Below are positions 16,242 through 24,867 of a stretch of DNA of 64,000 nucleotides, one piece after another. The first letter of the stretch is position 1. Every line of letters begins with the position of its first letter. A program made the position numbers and the translations under genes. The notes below the pieces were generated by a model that was not told the origin of the DNA, did not search any database, and saw only the letters and a list, made by a program, of their open reading frames with translations. The DNA is taken from positions 1-64,000 of the forward strand of contig NZ_JAJCIA010000012.1 of NCBI RefSeq assembly GCF_020554845.1. The letters are read 5' to 3'. Source of the DNA: Blautia faecis. Its GTDB lineage: Bacteria > Bacillota > Clostridia > Lachnospirales > Lachnospiraceae.

Positions 16242-17102
16242 TTAATTCTCATCAGTGCTTTCGGCTGATGCATCCTCAGAAGCGGTGTCTGTATTGTCTG
16301 CATTTTCATCCTGCGGCTGCGTGAAGTCTGTGCCGAAGTAATCCTCAGAAAGCTTGCTTAAAGTTCCGTCTTCTTTCAGTTCGTCAATAGCGTTCTGAAC
16401 TGCATCATATAAAGCTGTTTCCCCTTTCTTGATCGGGACAGCGTAGGTATCTACAACGTCCGGAATTACGAAAGCAACTTTCAGATTTGCATCCGGGTGC
16501 TGCTGAAGGTATTCATTGAATACAACAGAGTTAAAGGTTGTGAAATCAGCGCGTCCGGATTCAATCAGGGAAACTGCTTCGTCTGCTGTACTGATCTGAA
16601 CCAGAGATGCACCGGCATCCTCCAGAATATCAAGGTAAGCGGTTGTAGCAGTGTTTGCTACTTTTTTGCCATCCAGGGAAGCCATATCTACGATATCATC
16701 ATTGTCCTTGGCTACTACGATCTGCTGTGTGATGTAGAAATATGGTCCTGCGAAATCGTATTTCTCTTCACGCTCAGGGGTGATACTTACTGCATTAATT
16801 ACTGTGTCCAGACGTCCGCTGTCGATTCCTGCAAGAAGGGAATCCCAGTCAGATTCTGTGAAATCTGCTTCCACACCAAGCTTGTCTGCAATTGCCTTTG
16901 CTACCTCCACGTCAAATCCGGTAAGCTCTCCGTTGTCGTCATGATAGGTGTATGGAGGATAGGTTCCTTCCACACCGACTTTCAGTTTTCCTGATTCCTG
17001 AATCTGTGCAAGCTCGTCATCAGCTGCATAAGCCATACTGCATGTTGCCAGAACTCCTGTTAATACTGCTGCAATTCCTAAAGTCAAGATGCTTTTTTTC
17101 AT
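16242..17102 (-). CDS. Amino-acid ABC transporter substrate-binding protein (family 3)
   Basis: A 286-residue secreted protein with a signal peptide (about residues 1-26, ending AYA). The mature part is a normal family-3 binding protein: GKLKVGVEGTYPPYTY opens the first half, VNAVSITPEREEKYDF follows, then the second half with SLDGKKVANTATTAY. A cysteine sits in the signal region (LATC) but the lipobox is poor, so lipid attachment is uncertain. The last 25 residues form an unusual acidic Asp/Glu/Thr/Ser tail. It heads the minus-strand importer operon, with a promoter at 17160-17188. Substrate perhaps cystine (inference from the AhpD-like neighbour). Confidence 0.9.
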   Translation of the reverse strand: MKKSILTLGIAAVLTGVLATCSMAYAADDELAQIQESGKLKVGVEGTYPPYTYHDDNGELTGFDVEVAKAIADKLGVEADFTESDWDSLLAGIDSGRLDTVINAVSITPEREEKYDFAGPYFYITQQIVVAKDNDDIVDMASLDGKKVANTATTAYLDILEDAGASLVQISTADEAVSLIESGRADFTTFNSVVFNEYLQQHPDANLKVAFVIPDVVDTYAVPIKKGETALYDAVQNAIDELKEDGTLSKLSEDYFGTDFTQPQDENADNTDTASEDASAESTDEN

Positions 17103-17159
17103 AATTTTATCCTCCTCCGATGTGTTTCCTATTTAGTAACTAGGATTAATATGGATTGA

Positions 17160-17188
17160 ATAATAGCATAGAAATCTGGCGTTGTCTA
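17160..17188 (-). promoter_or_regulatory. Sigma-A promoter of the minus-strand amino-acid importer
   Basis: On the minus strand, TAGACA (17183-17188) and TATTAT (17160-17165) are separated by 17 bases and lie about 60 bases before the binding-protein start. Confidence 0.65.
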
Positions 17189-17253
17189 ATATGGAATAAA
17201 GATAGCTGGCTATAGGTAATGACTATAATCTGTCTAAATTGAGAGTACACGGC

Positions 17254-17281
17254 TTGACTTAATAGGAAGATATGGTAAAGT
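17254..17281 (+). promoter_or_regulatory. Sigma-A promoter of the MNT/HEPN pair
   Basis: TTGACT (17254-17259) and TAAAGT (17276-17281) are separated by 16 bases, about 30 bases before the MNT gene. Confidence 0.6.
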
Positions 17282-17313
17282 GGAAGAAAGAAGTTTGGTG
17301 GGAGTGAGGCTTG

Positions 17314-17607
17314 ATGGAAAATACCGGAATCAGAGATGAAGTAATACAGGAAATTTATACACTAGCTGAAAAATATAATATCAAGAAAGTAATTCTCTTT
17401 GGGTCAAGGGCTCGTGGAGATTTCAAAAGGACGAGTGATATTGATCTTGCAGTCAGTGGAGGGGATTTTTGCAGATTTGCATTGGATGTAGATGAGGAAA
17501 CGCAGACTTTGTTAGAGTTTGATATAGTGGATTTAGATGGAAATGTACAAGAAGAACTTTTAGAGTCGATTCGTAAAGAGGGAAGGATATTATATGAAAA
17601 AATATGA
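17314..17607 (+). CDS. MNT-type minimal nucleotidyltransferase (antitoxin component)
   Basis: A 97-residue nucleotidyltransferase-fold protein. The motif ILFGSRARGDFKRTSDIDLAV supplies the GSxxRG and DxD catalytic signature, and a later acidic residue is in EFDIVDLD. Partners of HEPN toxins in this family transfer nucleotides to the toxin and silence it. The ATG at 17314 is preferred over the overlapping TTG at 17311. The HEPN gene overlaps its end by 14 bases, the classic arrangement. Confidence 0.85.
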   Translation: MENTGIRDEVIQEIYTLAEKYNIKKVILFGSRARGDFKRTSDIDLAVSGGDFCRFALDVDEETQTLLEFDIVDLDGNVQEELLESIRKEGRILYEKI

Positions 17608-17986
17608 GAATTTTTGTGCTTCATTAAGGAATATGAAGGAAATTTATAATTATATGGAGCCATATGATAATGTAGTTTTGACTGGATTGGTAGGTTTATA
17701 TGAAATATGTTTTGAGCAGTCCTGGAAAATGATGAAAGAGATATTGGAATTACATGGATATGAAGAAGGGGCAACCGGATCTCCGAAAATAATATTAAAA
17801 ACAGCATATAAGGCTGGAATGATCAAGGATGAGGAATTGTGGCTTCAGGGACTTCAGGCAAGAAACAATGTGACACATTCTTATAATCAAAATATAGCAT
17901 TAGGAATTGTAAAAAATGCAAAAGAAAAATTTTATGACATGTTTATAGAGCTGAAAAGAGAAATTGAAGAAAACTGGCTTGAATAA
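17594..17986 (+). CDS. HEPN-domain protein (HI0074-like nucleotidyltransferase partner)
   Basis: A 130-residue all-helical protein. The RNNVTH segment near residue 97 carries the R-x4-H motif of HEPN RNases. The family is named nucleotidyltransferase substrate-binding protein HI0074, and several relatives are RNase toxins whose activity is blocked by AMPylation by the adjacent MNT protein. Overlap with the MNT gene implies translational coupling. Whether this pair is a true toxin-antitoxin system or a housekeeping pair cannot be decided from sequence. Confidence 0.8.
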   Translation: MKKYENFCASLRNMKEIYNYMEPYDNVVLTGLVGLYEICFEQSWKMMKEILELHGYEEGATGSPKIILKTAYKAGMIKDEELWLQGLQARNNVTHSYNQNIALGIVKNAKEKFYDMFIELKREIEENWLE

Positions 17987-18252
17987 AATGAATGAAAGTA
18001 GGTGGGGAAAGACAGGAAATTTTATCCCCCTGGGAGGCTTGCGGGAATTTATAAATATGGTATTCTAAACGGGACACAGAAAAAGTGTTAATTCTGTTAA
18101 GCAATTGTGTGACTTATCTCCGCGTTTAAAGTTACACAGAAGGTCTGCAGACAGTTCCGGACTGTCTGTGAGACAAAGGACGGCAGCTATTACTCCGCAA
18201 AAATAGCTGCCGTATCTTTCGTAATGAAGTTTTCGCCAGAGAGGGAAAAGAT
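17987..18252. other. Intergenic leader upstream of the LysR gene with two strong hairpins
   Basis: No gene is seen. Two hairpins stand in tandem: CAGACAGT-TCCGG-ACTGTCTG (18148-18168) and a 12-bp stem ACGGCAGCTATT with its complement ending at 18213, followed by ATCTTTC. The second could be a weak terminator or attenuator just ahead of the LysR gene, whose ribosome site (GAGAGGG) follows at about 18239. A C/G-rich motif shared with other intergenic regions is at 18024-18044. Confidence 0.5.
18024..18044 (+). repeat. C/G-rich intergenic motif, copy 2
   Basis: TCCCCCTGGGAGGCTTGCGG (from 18025) matches the block at 4572 with two differences and the block at 24992 nearly as well. It lies about 40 bases after the HEPN gene stop. 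Confidence 0.5.
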
Positions 18253-19197
18253 ATGTTTGATCTGAAACAATTGAAATATTTTATAGTGTGTGCTGAAACA
18301 GGCTCTATCAGCGAAGCTGCCAAGCTTCTTTATACAACCCAGCCCAGTGTGAGCAAGGCAATCAAAGCGCTGGAGGAAGAAATGGGGATTGTATTGTTTG
18401 AGCGTATGCCAAGGGGAATTGCGCTTACGGTGAAAGGCCGGGAGGCATACCGATATGCGTGCAGGATCATAAATGATTCCCGGATACTGGAAGAGATGAG
18501 CCATGGGAATATGGCAAAATATCTGCGGATTTCATTGAATCCCAGTTCCTGGTTTACGAATCAGTTTGTTGAATTTTATAAAAAGAATTACGAAAAAGAT
18601 TATCATTTTGAAATTTATACAGCCGGAGTACGGAATGTAATGGAACGTGTGAGGGATTATCTGTCTGATATTGGCTTTGTATATGTAATGGAACAGCAGA
18701 TGAAAGAATTTCAATATGAATTATCGAAAAACCGTCTGGTGTTTAGTAATATGCAGGAGAGTGTGGCAACTTTTTATCCTGGAAGATTGAATCAGTTATA
18801 TCAGGGAAATCCGAAAACAAAGGACAACGTGAGTCTGAAAGAACTGAAATCCCAGCGCTTTATCCAGAATTACCGTGATGAATTCCTGGAACTGGGAGAC
18901 AGGGAAAAAAAGGGTGTGTTTAGTTGGGAAGACCTGGATGTATCCGTTATTACAAACAGTGACTATATTATGGAAAAAATGTTAAGAGAAACAGACCTTT
19001 CCAATATCAGCGGAAGTTATCTTTCAGAGGATAAGAAAGCAGTAAATAAAGGAATCCCGTTGGAATTTAAAAAGAATAAAATCTATTTTGGATATGTAAG
19101 AAGGAAAAATGATGAACCGAATGAAATGATAGACGAATTCCTGGAATTTCTAAATGAAAAGCTGAAGATGGATAATGAAAATGAAAGCTTTAAGTAA
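18253..19197 (+). CDS. LysR-family transcriptional regulator
   Basis: A 314-residue LysR-type regulator. Residues 1-62 form the winged helix (LKQLKYFIVCAETGSISEAA, then QPSVSKAIKALEEEMGIVLF). The effector domain is divergent and lysine-rich at the end. It precedes the first peptide-type ABC importer on the same strand and is separated from it by a strong terminator and a region with an inverted repeat at 19390-19415, so it is the likely local regulator of that importer. The inducing ligand is unknown. Confidence 0.9.
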   Translation: MFDLKQLKYFIVCAETGSISEAAKLLYTTQPSVSKAIKALEEEMGIVLFERMPRGIALTVKGREAYRYACRIINDSRILEEMSHGNMAKYLRISLNPSSWFTNQFVEFYKKNYEKDYHFEIYTAGVRNVMERVRDYLSDIGFVYVMEQQMKEFQYELSKNRLVFSNMQESVATFYPGRLNQLYQGNPKTKDNVSLKELKSQRFIQNYRDEFLELGDREKKGVFSWEDLDVSVITNSDYIMEKMLRETDLSNISGSYLSEDKKAVNKGIPLEFKKNKIYFGYVRRKNDEPNEMIDEFLEFLNEKLKMDNENESFK

Positions 19198-19299
19198 AAG
19201 ATGGATGAAATTGATATTAATAAGCAAAATAAAGGAAAAGGGAATACGCTAATTAATACTGATATTCCAAAATCAATGAAAACCATGCAAAATCGGAAT

Positions 19300-19340
19300 A
19301 GCTCATAACCCCCCGGGTGGGTTGTGGGCTGTTCTTTTTT
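19300..19340 (+). terminator. Rho-independent terminator after the LysR gene
   Basis: AGCTCATAACCC (19300-19311) pairs over 12 positions, two of them G-T, with GGGTTGTGGGCT (19319-19330), followed by GTTC and eight T residues. The loop region is C/G-rich like the intergenic motif seen elsewhere. Confidence 0.85.
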
Positions 19341-19563
19341 TTGCTAAACTAAACAAAATTCCCAGGCAAAGAGGTTTGCATGTTGCTATTTACAAATGAA
19401 TGGTAGTATTTGTAAGGCAGGACTCTTTCTTGCAAAACCATGCAAAGATTAACGATAGACACCTGCGCAGGCAGGTGTTTTTAACGCAATAGGAAATTTC
19501 GTCGGAATTCCCTGCTGCATGAAGGGTACAATCATTTTTGAAAAGGAGCAAAGCGTAGATGAT
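19341..19563. promoter_or_regulatory. Regulatory region of the first peptide importer
   Basis: No gene is seen. An 8-bp perfect inverted repeat, TTACAAAT-N10-ATTTGTAA (19390-19415), has the geometry of a LysR-type operator. AAAACCATGCAAA occurs at 19434-19446 and again at 19279-19291 on the other side of the terminator. A hairpin with stem ACACCTGC/GCAGGTGT and tetraloop GCAG (19459-19478), followed by a T run, lies about 85 bases before the first permease and may act as an attenuator. Confidence 0.5.
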
Positions 19564-20508
19564 ATGAAGAAATATGCAATCAGGCGTCTGCTTCAGCTGA
19601 TCCCGATTCTGTTTGCCATTACCTTTTTATCCTATGGAATGATGCGAATTGCGGGTAGTGATGTGGTTACGCAAAAAATGGAAAATACAGGAGCTGTGGT
19701 ATCAGAAGCCACATTGGATGCCGCCAGGGAGCAGCTGGGACTGGATAAGCCTTTTTTGACCCAGTATTTTGTTTGGCTTGGTAAACTGCTCCGGGGAAAC
19801 ATGGGAAACAGTTATGTATCCGGATTCCCTGTTTTTGATACCTTTATATCGAAACTGCCGGCTACATTGCTTTTGACATTAACCTCCATAGTACTTACCA
19901 TCGTTATTTCCATTCCGCTTGGAATACTGGCAGCTGTAAAACAAAATACGATTGTGGATTATCTGATCCGGGTATGCAGTTTCATTGGAAACAGCCTTCC
20001 CAACTTTTTTGTATCCCTTTTGCTGATGTATTTTCTCGCTATAAAGGTAAGGATTTTTCCGGTTATAGCCAAAGATGTCAGTCTGAAAAGTGTGGCAATG
20101 CCTGCAATCACATTGGCGATTGCCATGTCTGCAAAATATCTCAGACAGGTGCGGGCAACTGTGTTGGATGAATTGAGCAAAGATTACGTGGCAGGAGCAA
20201 AGGCAAGAGGTGTGAAATTTTCTGTTACATTGTGGAAAAGCATTATGAAAGCTTCCCTGGTTACAATACTCACACTGTTAATGCTGTCTGTTGGAAATCT
20301 CCTGGGAGGAACCGCAATCGTGGAATCTATTTTCATGTGGGACGGTGTTGGAAAGATGGCTGTAGATGCTATTTCCATGAGAGATTATCCAATTATACAG
20401 GCCTATGTAATGTGGATGGCAATTATTTATGTAGTTGTAAACCTGCTTACAGATCTGTCTTACCGGTTCCTGGATCCGAGAATTCGTCTGGGAGGTGTGA
20501 AGCAGTGA
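19564..20508 (+). CDS. Peptide/nickel-type ABC transporter permease, OppB/DppB-like
   Basis: A 314-residue integral membrane protein of the OppBC family, beginning MKKYAIRRLLQLIPILFAIT as DppB proteins do. Six membrane segments can be seen, with the EAA-like loop DYVAGAKARGVKFS near residue 200. I choose the ATG at 19564; a longer frame to 19519 lacks a ribosome site. It is the first gene of an importer in the order permease, permease, binding protein, ATPase, ATPase. Family members carry oligopeptides, nickel or opines; the substrate cannot be read from this gene. Confidence 0.9.
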   Translation: MKKYAIRRLLQLIPILFAITFLSYGMMRIAGSDVVTQKMENTGAVVSEATLDAAREQLGLDKPFLTQYFVWLGKLLRGNMGNSYVSGFPVFDTFISKLPATLLLTLTSIVLTIVISIPLGILAAVKQNTIVDYLIRVCSFIGNSLPNFFVSLLLMYFLAIKVRIFPVIAKDVSLKSVAMPAITLAIAMSAKYLRQVRATVLDELSKDYVAGAKARGVKFSVTLWKSIMKASLVTILTLLMLSVGNLLGGTAIVESIFMWDGVGKMAVDAISMRDYPIIQAYVMWMAIIYVVVNLLTDLSYRFLDPRIRLGGVKQ

Positions 20509-21464
20509 GTGAGATGAAGGATAAAATGCAGATTAAAGTATGTAGTGGAGAAGCTTCCACAAAAAATGAACAGAGCAAGAATGCTGAAGGGAAGAATGCG
20601 CAGAATAAAAATGGGGAAAAGTCAGTAACTGTACGTGTTCAGAAGATAAAGAAAAACCATATAAAACAGAAGCTGATTTTTTTCCTTATATTGGCAATCG
20701 GACTTGTAATCGTGGCGCTTTTTTCAGAACGTCTCTGTCCATATGATCCATACGCCCAGGATTTGTCCAGTGCCCTTCAGCCTCCAAGTATGGCCCATCC
20801 AATGGGAACAGATACATATGGAAGGGATATGCTTTCGCGTGTGATCAGTGGAGCGAGGGCAAGTATTTTTTCCACATTTATACTGGTAGCTGTGATTTCC
20901 ATATTTGGAACGGCAGTAGGTGTATGCTGTGGATTTTATGGTGGAATTATTGATTCCGTAATGATGCGGATTTCAGACGTCTGTCTTGCATTTCCTGGTC
21001 TGGTATTTGCCATGGCAATCGCTGCTATCCTTGGCGGGGGAATTCAGAATGCGATTATTGCGCTGGCGGTGATCAGCTGGCCGAAATATTCCCGTATTGC
21101 AAGAAGCCAGACACTGGCGCTGAAGAATGAACCCTATATTCATGCGGCAATCCTTGCCGGCGATAGTTCCTGGCAGATTATGCTAAGACATATTCTTCCC
21201 AATATGATGGGGCCTGTTCTGGTAACTGCCATGCTGGATATCGGAACCATGATGATGGAGCTGGCAGGACTTTCCTTTCTGGGACTGGGAGCCCAGATTC
21301 CTACAGCTGAGTGGGGAAGTATGATGAGCAGCGGCAGAAGTATGATCCAGACCTATCCGTGGGTTGTATTGTCACCGGGAATTGCCATTTTTATTTCAGT
21401 TGTTATTTTTAACCTGTTAGGAGATACCGTCCGGGATTATCTGGATCCGAAGAATAGTCACTAA
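20505..21464 (+). CDS. Peptide/nickel-type ABC transporter permease, OppC/DppC-like
   Basis: About 319 residues. GTG at 20505 overlaps the previous stop by four bases and has GGAGGTG upstream; ATG at 20514 is an alternative. The first 60 residues are an unusual Lys/Asn/Glu-rich polar stretch, longer than in most DppC proteins. The DppC signature follows: MGTDTYGRDMLSRVISGARA, six membrane segments and the ATPase-docking loop NEPYIHAAILAGDSSW. A palindromic miniature element starts at the base after its TAA stop. Confidence 0.9.
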   Translation: MSEMKDKMQIKVCSGEASTKNEQSKNAEGKNAQNKNGEKSVTVRVQKIKKNHIKQKLIFFLILAIGLVIVALFSERLCPYDPYAQDLSSALQPPSMAHPMGTDTYGRDMLSRVISGARASIFSTFILVAVISIFGTAVGVCCGFYGGIIDSVMMRISDVCLAFPGLVFAMAIAAILGGGIQNAIIALAVISWPKYSRIARSQTLALKNEPYIHAAILAGDSSWQIMLRHILPNMMGPVLVTAMLDIGTMMMELAGLSFLGLGAQIPTAEWGSMMSSGRSMIQTYPWVVLSPGIAIFISVVIFNLLGDTVRDYLDPKNSH

Positions 21465-21624
21465 GAGCCTGTTTGAAAAATCATTCCTGCAATCTGCACG
21501 CCCCACTTTGCGGTATATTCTGCCCTCTTTCGGTTGGCGTAGCCCGCTACGCCGCCCTCAATCGGACAAAATCTCCCACAAATTGTGACGCACATCTTGC
21601 AGAAAGCCTTTTTCAAACACGCTC
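21465..21624. mobile_element. TA-flanked palindromic miniature element, long form, copy 2 (abuts the permease stop)
   Basis: A 160-bp core of the same length as copy 1, differing at roughly a dozen positions. It begins GAGCCTGTTTGAAAAA and ends TTTTTCAAACACGCTC, flanked by TAA on both sides (21462-21464, which is the permease stop, and 21625-21627). The central hairpin is GGCGTAG (21536-21542), loop CCCG, CTACGCC (21547-21553); relative to copy 1 one T-A pair has become G-C on both strands of the stem. It separates the two permease genes from the binding-protein gene. Confidence 0.85.
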
Positions 21625-21675
21625 TAAGAGAAAAAATATTTTCTAATAAATTAATACAAAATGAGGAGGACAAAC

Positions 21676-23214
21676 ATGAAAACGAAGAAAATTTTTGCAG
21701 CATTATTGACTCTTGGCTTAAGTGTAAGCCTGACAGCAATGCCTACACTGGCAGAGGACAAGAAAACATTTGTATTTGGAGATACCACATTTAATGCGGA
21801 AAATGAGGAAGCAGATATCAATCCACAGAATACCTATGCTGGATGGGCATGTATCCGTTATGGTATTGGAGAGACATTATTCCGTTATTCTGATACTATG
21901 GAAATCGAGCCATGGATTGCCAAGGAATATGAAAATATTGATGACCTGACCTGGAAAATCACCTTAAATGACGGTGTTGTATTTTCCAATGGACGTGCCT
22001 GTGATGGAGAGGCCGTAAAGGAATGTCTGGAATCCCTGATTGCAAACCATGAGCGTGCAGCTGGTGACCTTTGCATTGACACCATTGAAGCAGATGGAAA
22101 TACCATTATCATTAAGACTACAGAACCGAAACCGGCGCTGATCAATTATTTAAGTGATCCTTACGGATGTATCATTGATGTGCAGGCAGGAATCACAGAC
22201 AATGGAATTGTAATTGGTACAGGCCCTTATGTAGCAACGGATCTGGTGACGGATGATCATCTTACCCTTGTAAAGAATGAGAATTACTGGAATGGTGATG
22301 TAAATATTGATGAGATTACAGTTCGTACCATTTCTGATGGAGATACACTGGCATTTGCCCTTCAGGCAGGTGAGATCAATGCTGCTTATGGTATGGCATA
22401 TGCAAGCTATCCACTGTTTGAAAATGATGATTATACATTTTCCAGTACTGCAACCAGCCGTGCATTTTATGCATGGATGAACTTTGAAAGCCCGGTAACC
22501 TCTGATCCGGCTGTTCGTAAGGCAATTGCAATGGGAATCGACAAAGACAGTTTCGTATCTGTACTTTTAAATGGCTATGGATATCCGGCTGTAGGAGCCT
22601 TCCCGGATACCTTCTCTTTCGGTGGCCAGAATCTGACTACGGAAAGCTATGATCCGGATGGAGCGAAAAAGGTATTAGAGGATGCAGGCTGGGTAGATTC
22701 CGATGGTGACGGAATCCGTGAAAAAGATGGTCAGAAGCTTGTGATCCGCTGGCTTACCTATCCAAGCCGTCAGGAGCTTCCTCTTCTTGCGGAAGCTGCA
22801 CAGGCAACACTGAAAGACATTGGTATGGATGTACAGGTAAATTGTACTTCTGATAACAATACCATCCGTAAAGATCCTACTTTATGGGATGTATATGCAA
22901 GTGCCATGGTAACAGCACCTACAGGAGATCCACAGTACTTCTTTACTTCCTGTGCGCTGGACGAGTCTGTTTCCAATAACGGACATTATCATAGCGATAA
23001 GCTGGAAGAACTGGCAGCTGAAATAGAGACAGAATTTGATGTGGACAAACGTGCAGAGCTTGGAATCCAGATGCAGCAGACCGTTCTGGATGACAACGCA
23101 TATGTATTCTGCTCTCACCTGAGAATGAGTATGATTTCTCAGTCTAATGTAACCGGATTGGTTGCACATCCATGTGATTACTATGAGCTGACAGCAGATC
23201 TTGATATTAACTAA
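21676..23214 (+). CDS. Peptide/nickel-type ABC transporter substrate-binding protein (family 5)
   Basis: A 512-residue secreted protein with a signal peptide of about 26 residues ending TLA, without a lipobox cysteine. The family-5 pattern is clear: GIGETLFRYSDTMEIEPWIA, WKITLNDGVVFSNGR and TGPYV segments. The ATG at 21676 has GAGGAGG upstream. It delivers substrate to the permeases encoded just before, from which it is separated by a 160-bp miniature element. How a secreted protein without a lipid anchor is retained at the surface is not evident. Confidence 0.9.
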   Translation: MKTKKIFAALLTLGLSVSLTAMPTLAEDKKTFVFGDTTFNAENEEADINPQNTYAGWACIRYGIGETLFRYSDTMEIEPWIAKEYENIDDLTWKITLNDGVVFSNGRACDGEAVKECLESLIANHERAAGDLCIDTIEADGNTIIIKTTEPKPALINYLSDPYGCIIDVQAGITDNGIVIGTGPYVATDLVTDDHLTLVKNENYWNGDVNIDEITVRTISDGDTLAFALQAGEINAAYGMAYASYPLFENDDYTFSSTATSRAFYAWMNFESPVTSDPAVRKAIAMGIDKDSFVSVLLNGYGYPAVGAFPDTFSFGGQNLTTESYDPDGAKKVLEDAGWVDSDGDGIREKDGQKLVIRWLTYPSRQELPLLAEAAQATLKDIGMDVQVNCTSDNNTIRKDPTLWDVYASAMVTAPTGDPQYFFTSCALDESVSNNGHYHSDKLEELAAEIETEFDVDKRAELGIQMQQTVLDDNAYVFCSHLRMSMISQSNVTGLVAHPCDYYELTADLDIN

Positions 23215-23314
23215 AAGGATAAATCAGTAAGCAGCTATTAAAAAAAATAAACGGAGCGGATTTTCAGAGTAGACAAGAATTAATAGCATGACAGAAAAAG
23301 GAGAAGACTTTAAA

Positions 23315-24112
23315 GTGAATGAAAACGAAATACTGACCTACGATTCTGTGGAAATATCATTTGGTGGAAAAGCAGTGGTTCATGATGTGAGTTTCTCCTT
23401 GAAACCAGGTGAGATTCTGGGGCTTGTAGGAGAGTCTGGCAGTGGAAAAAGTACATTGATCAAGGCTGCCATGGGACTTCTTGGAGCAGACGGACTTGTG
23501 ACAAGAGGTGATATCTGCTATAAAGGACAGAATATCTTGGATATTCCGGAAAAGGAAAAAAGAAATATCCGGGGAGCTGAAATTGGAATGATCTTTCAGG
23601 ATGCCGGGGCTTCCCTTTGTCCGATCCGTACAATTGGAGAACAGATTTATGAAAGCATACGTGCCCATAAAAAGGTTACCCGGGCAGAAGCCAAAGAACA
23701 GGCAATGGAGTTATTTGAAAAATTAAATTTCAAAGACAGTGAGAGAGTCTGGGACAGTTATCCCTTTGAATTGTCCGGGGGAATGAATCAGAGGGCAGGA
23801 ATTGCCATTGCCATGCTGATGAATCCTCCCATATTGTTTGCGGATGAACCTACCAGTGCCCTGGATGTAGCAGTGCAAAGGCAGGTAGTAAATGAAATGC
23901 TCCATTTAAGAGACCTTTTCGGAACTGCAATCGTGATTGTAACCCATGATATCGGAGTGGTCAGTGCAATGGCAGATACCGTGCTGGTTTTGAAAAATGG
24001 TGAAGTACAGGAATATGGAGCTGCCCGTGAAATTCTTGAAAATCCGCAGAAACCATATACAAAGAAGCTGCTTGCAGCAGTACCAAAACTGCAAAGAGGA
24101 GAACGGATATGA
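23315..24112 (+). CDS. Peptide-type ABC transporter ATPase, DppD-like
   Basis: About 265 residues with Walker A GESGSGKST, Q-loop IFQDAGASL, signature LSGGMNQRAGIAIAM, Walker [13 protein letters not shown] and switch VTHDIG. I favour GTG at 23315, preceded by AAAGGAG, over the ATG at 23288, which lacks a ribosome site. The C-terminus is short and lacks the full-length oligopeptide/iron-sulfur extension (about 320 residues) of classic DppD. The signature reads GGMNQR instead of the more usual GGMRQR. It is coupled to the next ATPase by a four-base overlap. Confidence 0.88.
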   Translation: MNENEILTYDSVEISFGGKAVVHDVSFSLKPGEILGLVGESGSGKSTLIKAAMGLLGADGLVTRGDICYKGQNILDIPEKEKRNIRGAEIGMIFQDAGASLCPIRTIGEQIYESIRAHKKVTRAEAKEQAMELFEKLNFKDSERVWDSYPFELSGGMNQRAGIAIAMLMNPPILFADEPTSALDVAVQRQVVNEMLHLRDLFGTAIVIVTHDIGVVSAMADTVLVLKNGEVQEYGAAREILENPQKPYTKKLLAAVPKLQRGERI

Positions 24113-24867
24113 GTGTTCTTTTAGAAGCGGAGCATTTGACAAAAATATTTTTACAAAAAGGCAAAGAACCATTTCAGGCGGTTTCTGATGTGAGTTTCAC
24201 TCTTGCAAGTGGAGAAACACTGGGAATCGTAGGAGAGTCTGGCTCTGGGAAAAGTACGCTGGCAAAAATGCTTACACGTTTGACGGATATCAACAGTGGA
24301 ACCTTAAAATTTGAGGGCAAAAATATCACGAAGCTGAAACCAAAAGAGTTAAAACCTATATATGGGAAAATCCAGATGGTATTTCAGAATCCCACAGGTT
24401 CTTTTGATCCAAGAAAAACTCTGGAGGACGGAATTGGAGAGAGTCTGAGAAACCGTGGAATGAAAAAAGCTGAGATAGAAAAAAGAGTAGGAGAGCTGTT
24501 GGAACAGTGCGGCCTGGACAGAGCATTTGCAAAGCGGTATCCACATGAGGTAAGTGGTGGACAGTGTCAGCGTGCAGCGATTGCCCGGGCTCTGGCTGTG
24601 CAGCCTCAGATTCTGATCTGTGACGAAGCCACAAGTGCTCTGGATGTTACCATACAGAAGCAGATTATGGAGCTGCTGGTAGAATTGAAAGAAAAGCATG
24701 GCTTGTCTTTTATTTTCATCTGTCATAACCTGGCACTGGTTCAGATGTTCTGTGATAAGGTGCTGGTTTTAAGTGAAGGAAAAGTAGTGGAAAGCGGAAC
24801 ACCGGATGACATTATTAACCATCCGAAGGATCCCTATACCAGGATGCTGGTAGAAGCTGTATTTTAA
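24109..24867 (+). CDS. Peptide-type ABC transporter ATPase, DppF-like
   Basis: A 252-residue ATPase with Walker A GESGSGKST, Q-loop VFQNPTGSFDPRKT, signature VSGGQCQRAAIARAL, Walker B ILICDEATSALD and switch ICHNLALV. It ends with the family tail HPKDPYTRMLVEAVF and lacks a longer C-terminal extension. It is the last gene of the first importer. Its partner ATPase overlaps it by ATGA. Confidence 0.9.
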   Translation: MSVLLEAEHLTKIFLQKGKEPFQAVSDVSFTLASGETLGIVGESGSGKSTLAKMLTRLTDINSGTLKFEGKNITKLKPKELKPIYGKIQMVFQNPTGSFDPRKTLEDGIGESLRNRGMKKAEIEKRVGELLEQCGLDRAFAKRYPHEVSGGQCQRAAIARALAVQPQILICDEATSALDVTIQKQIMELLVELKEKHGLSFIFICHNLALVQMFCDKVLVLSEGKVVESGTPDDIINHPKDPYTRMLVEAVF

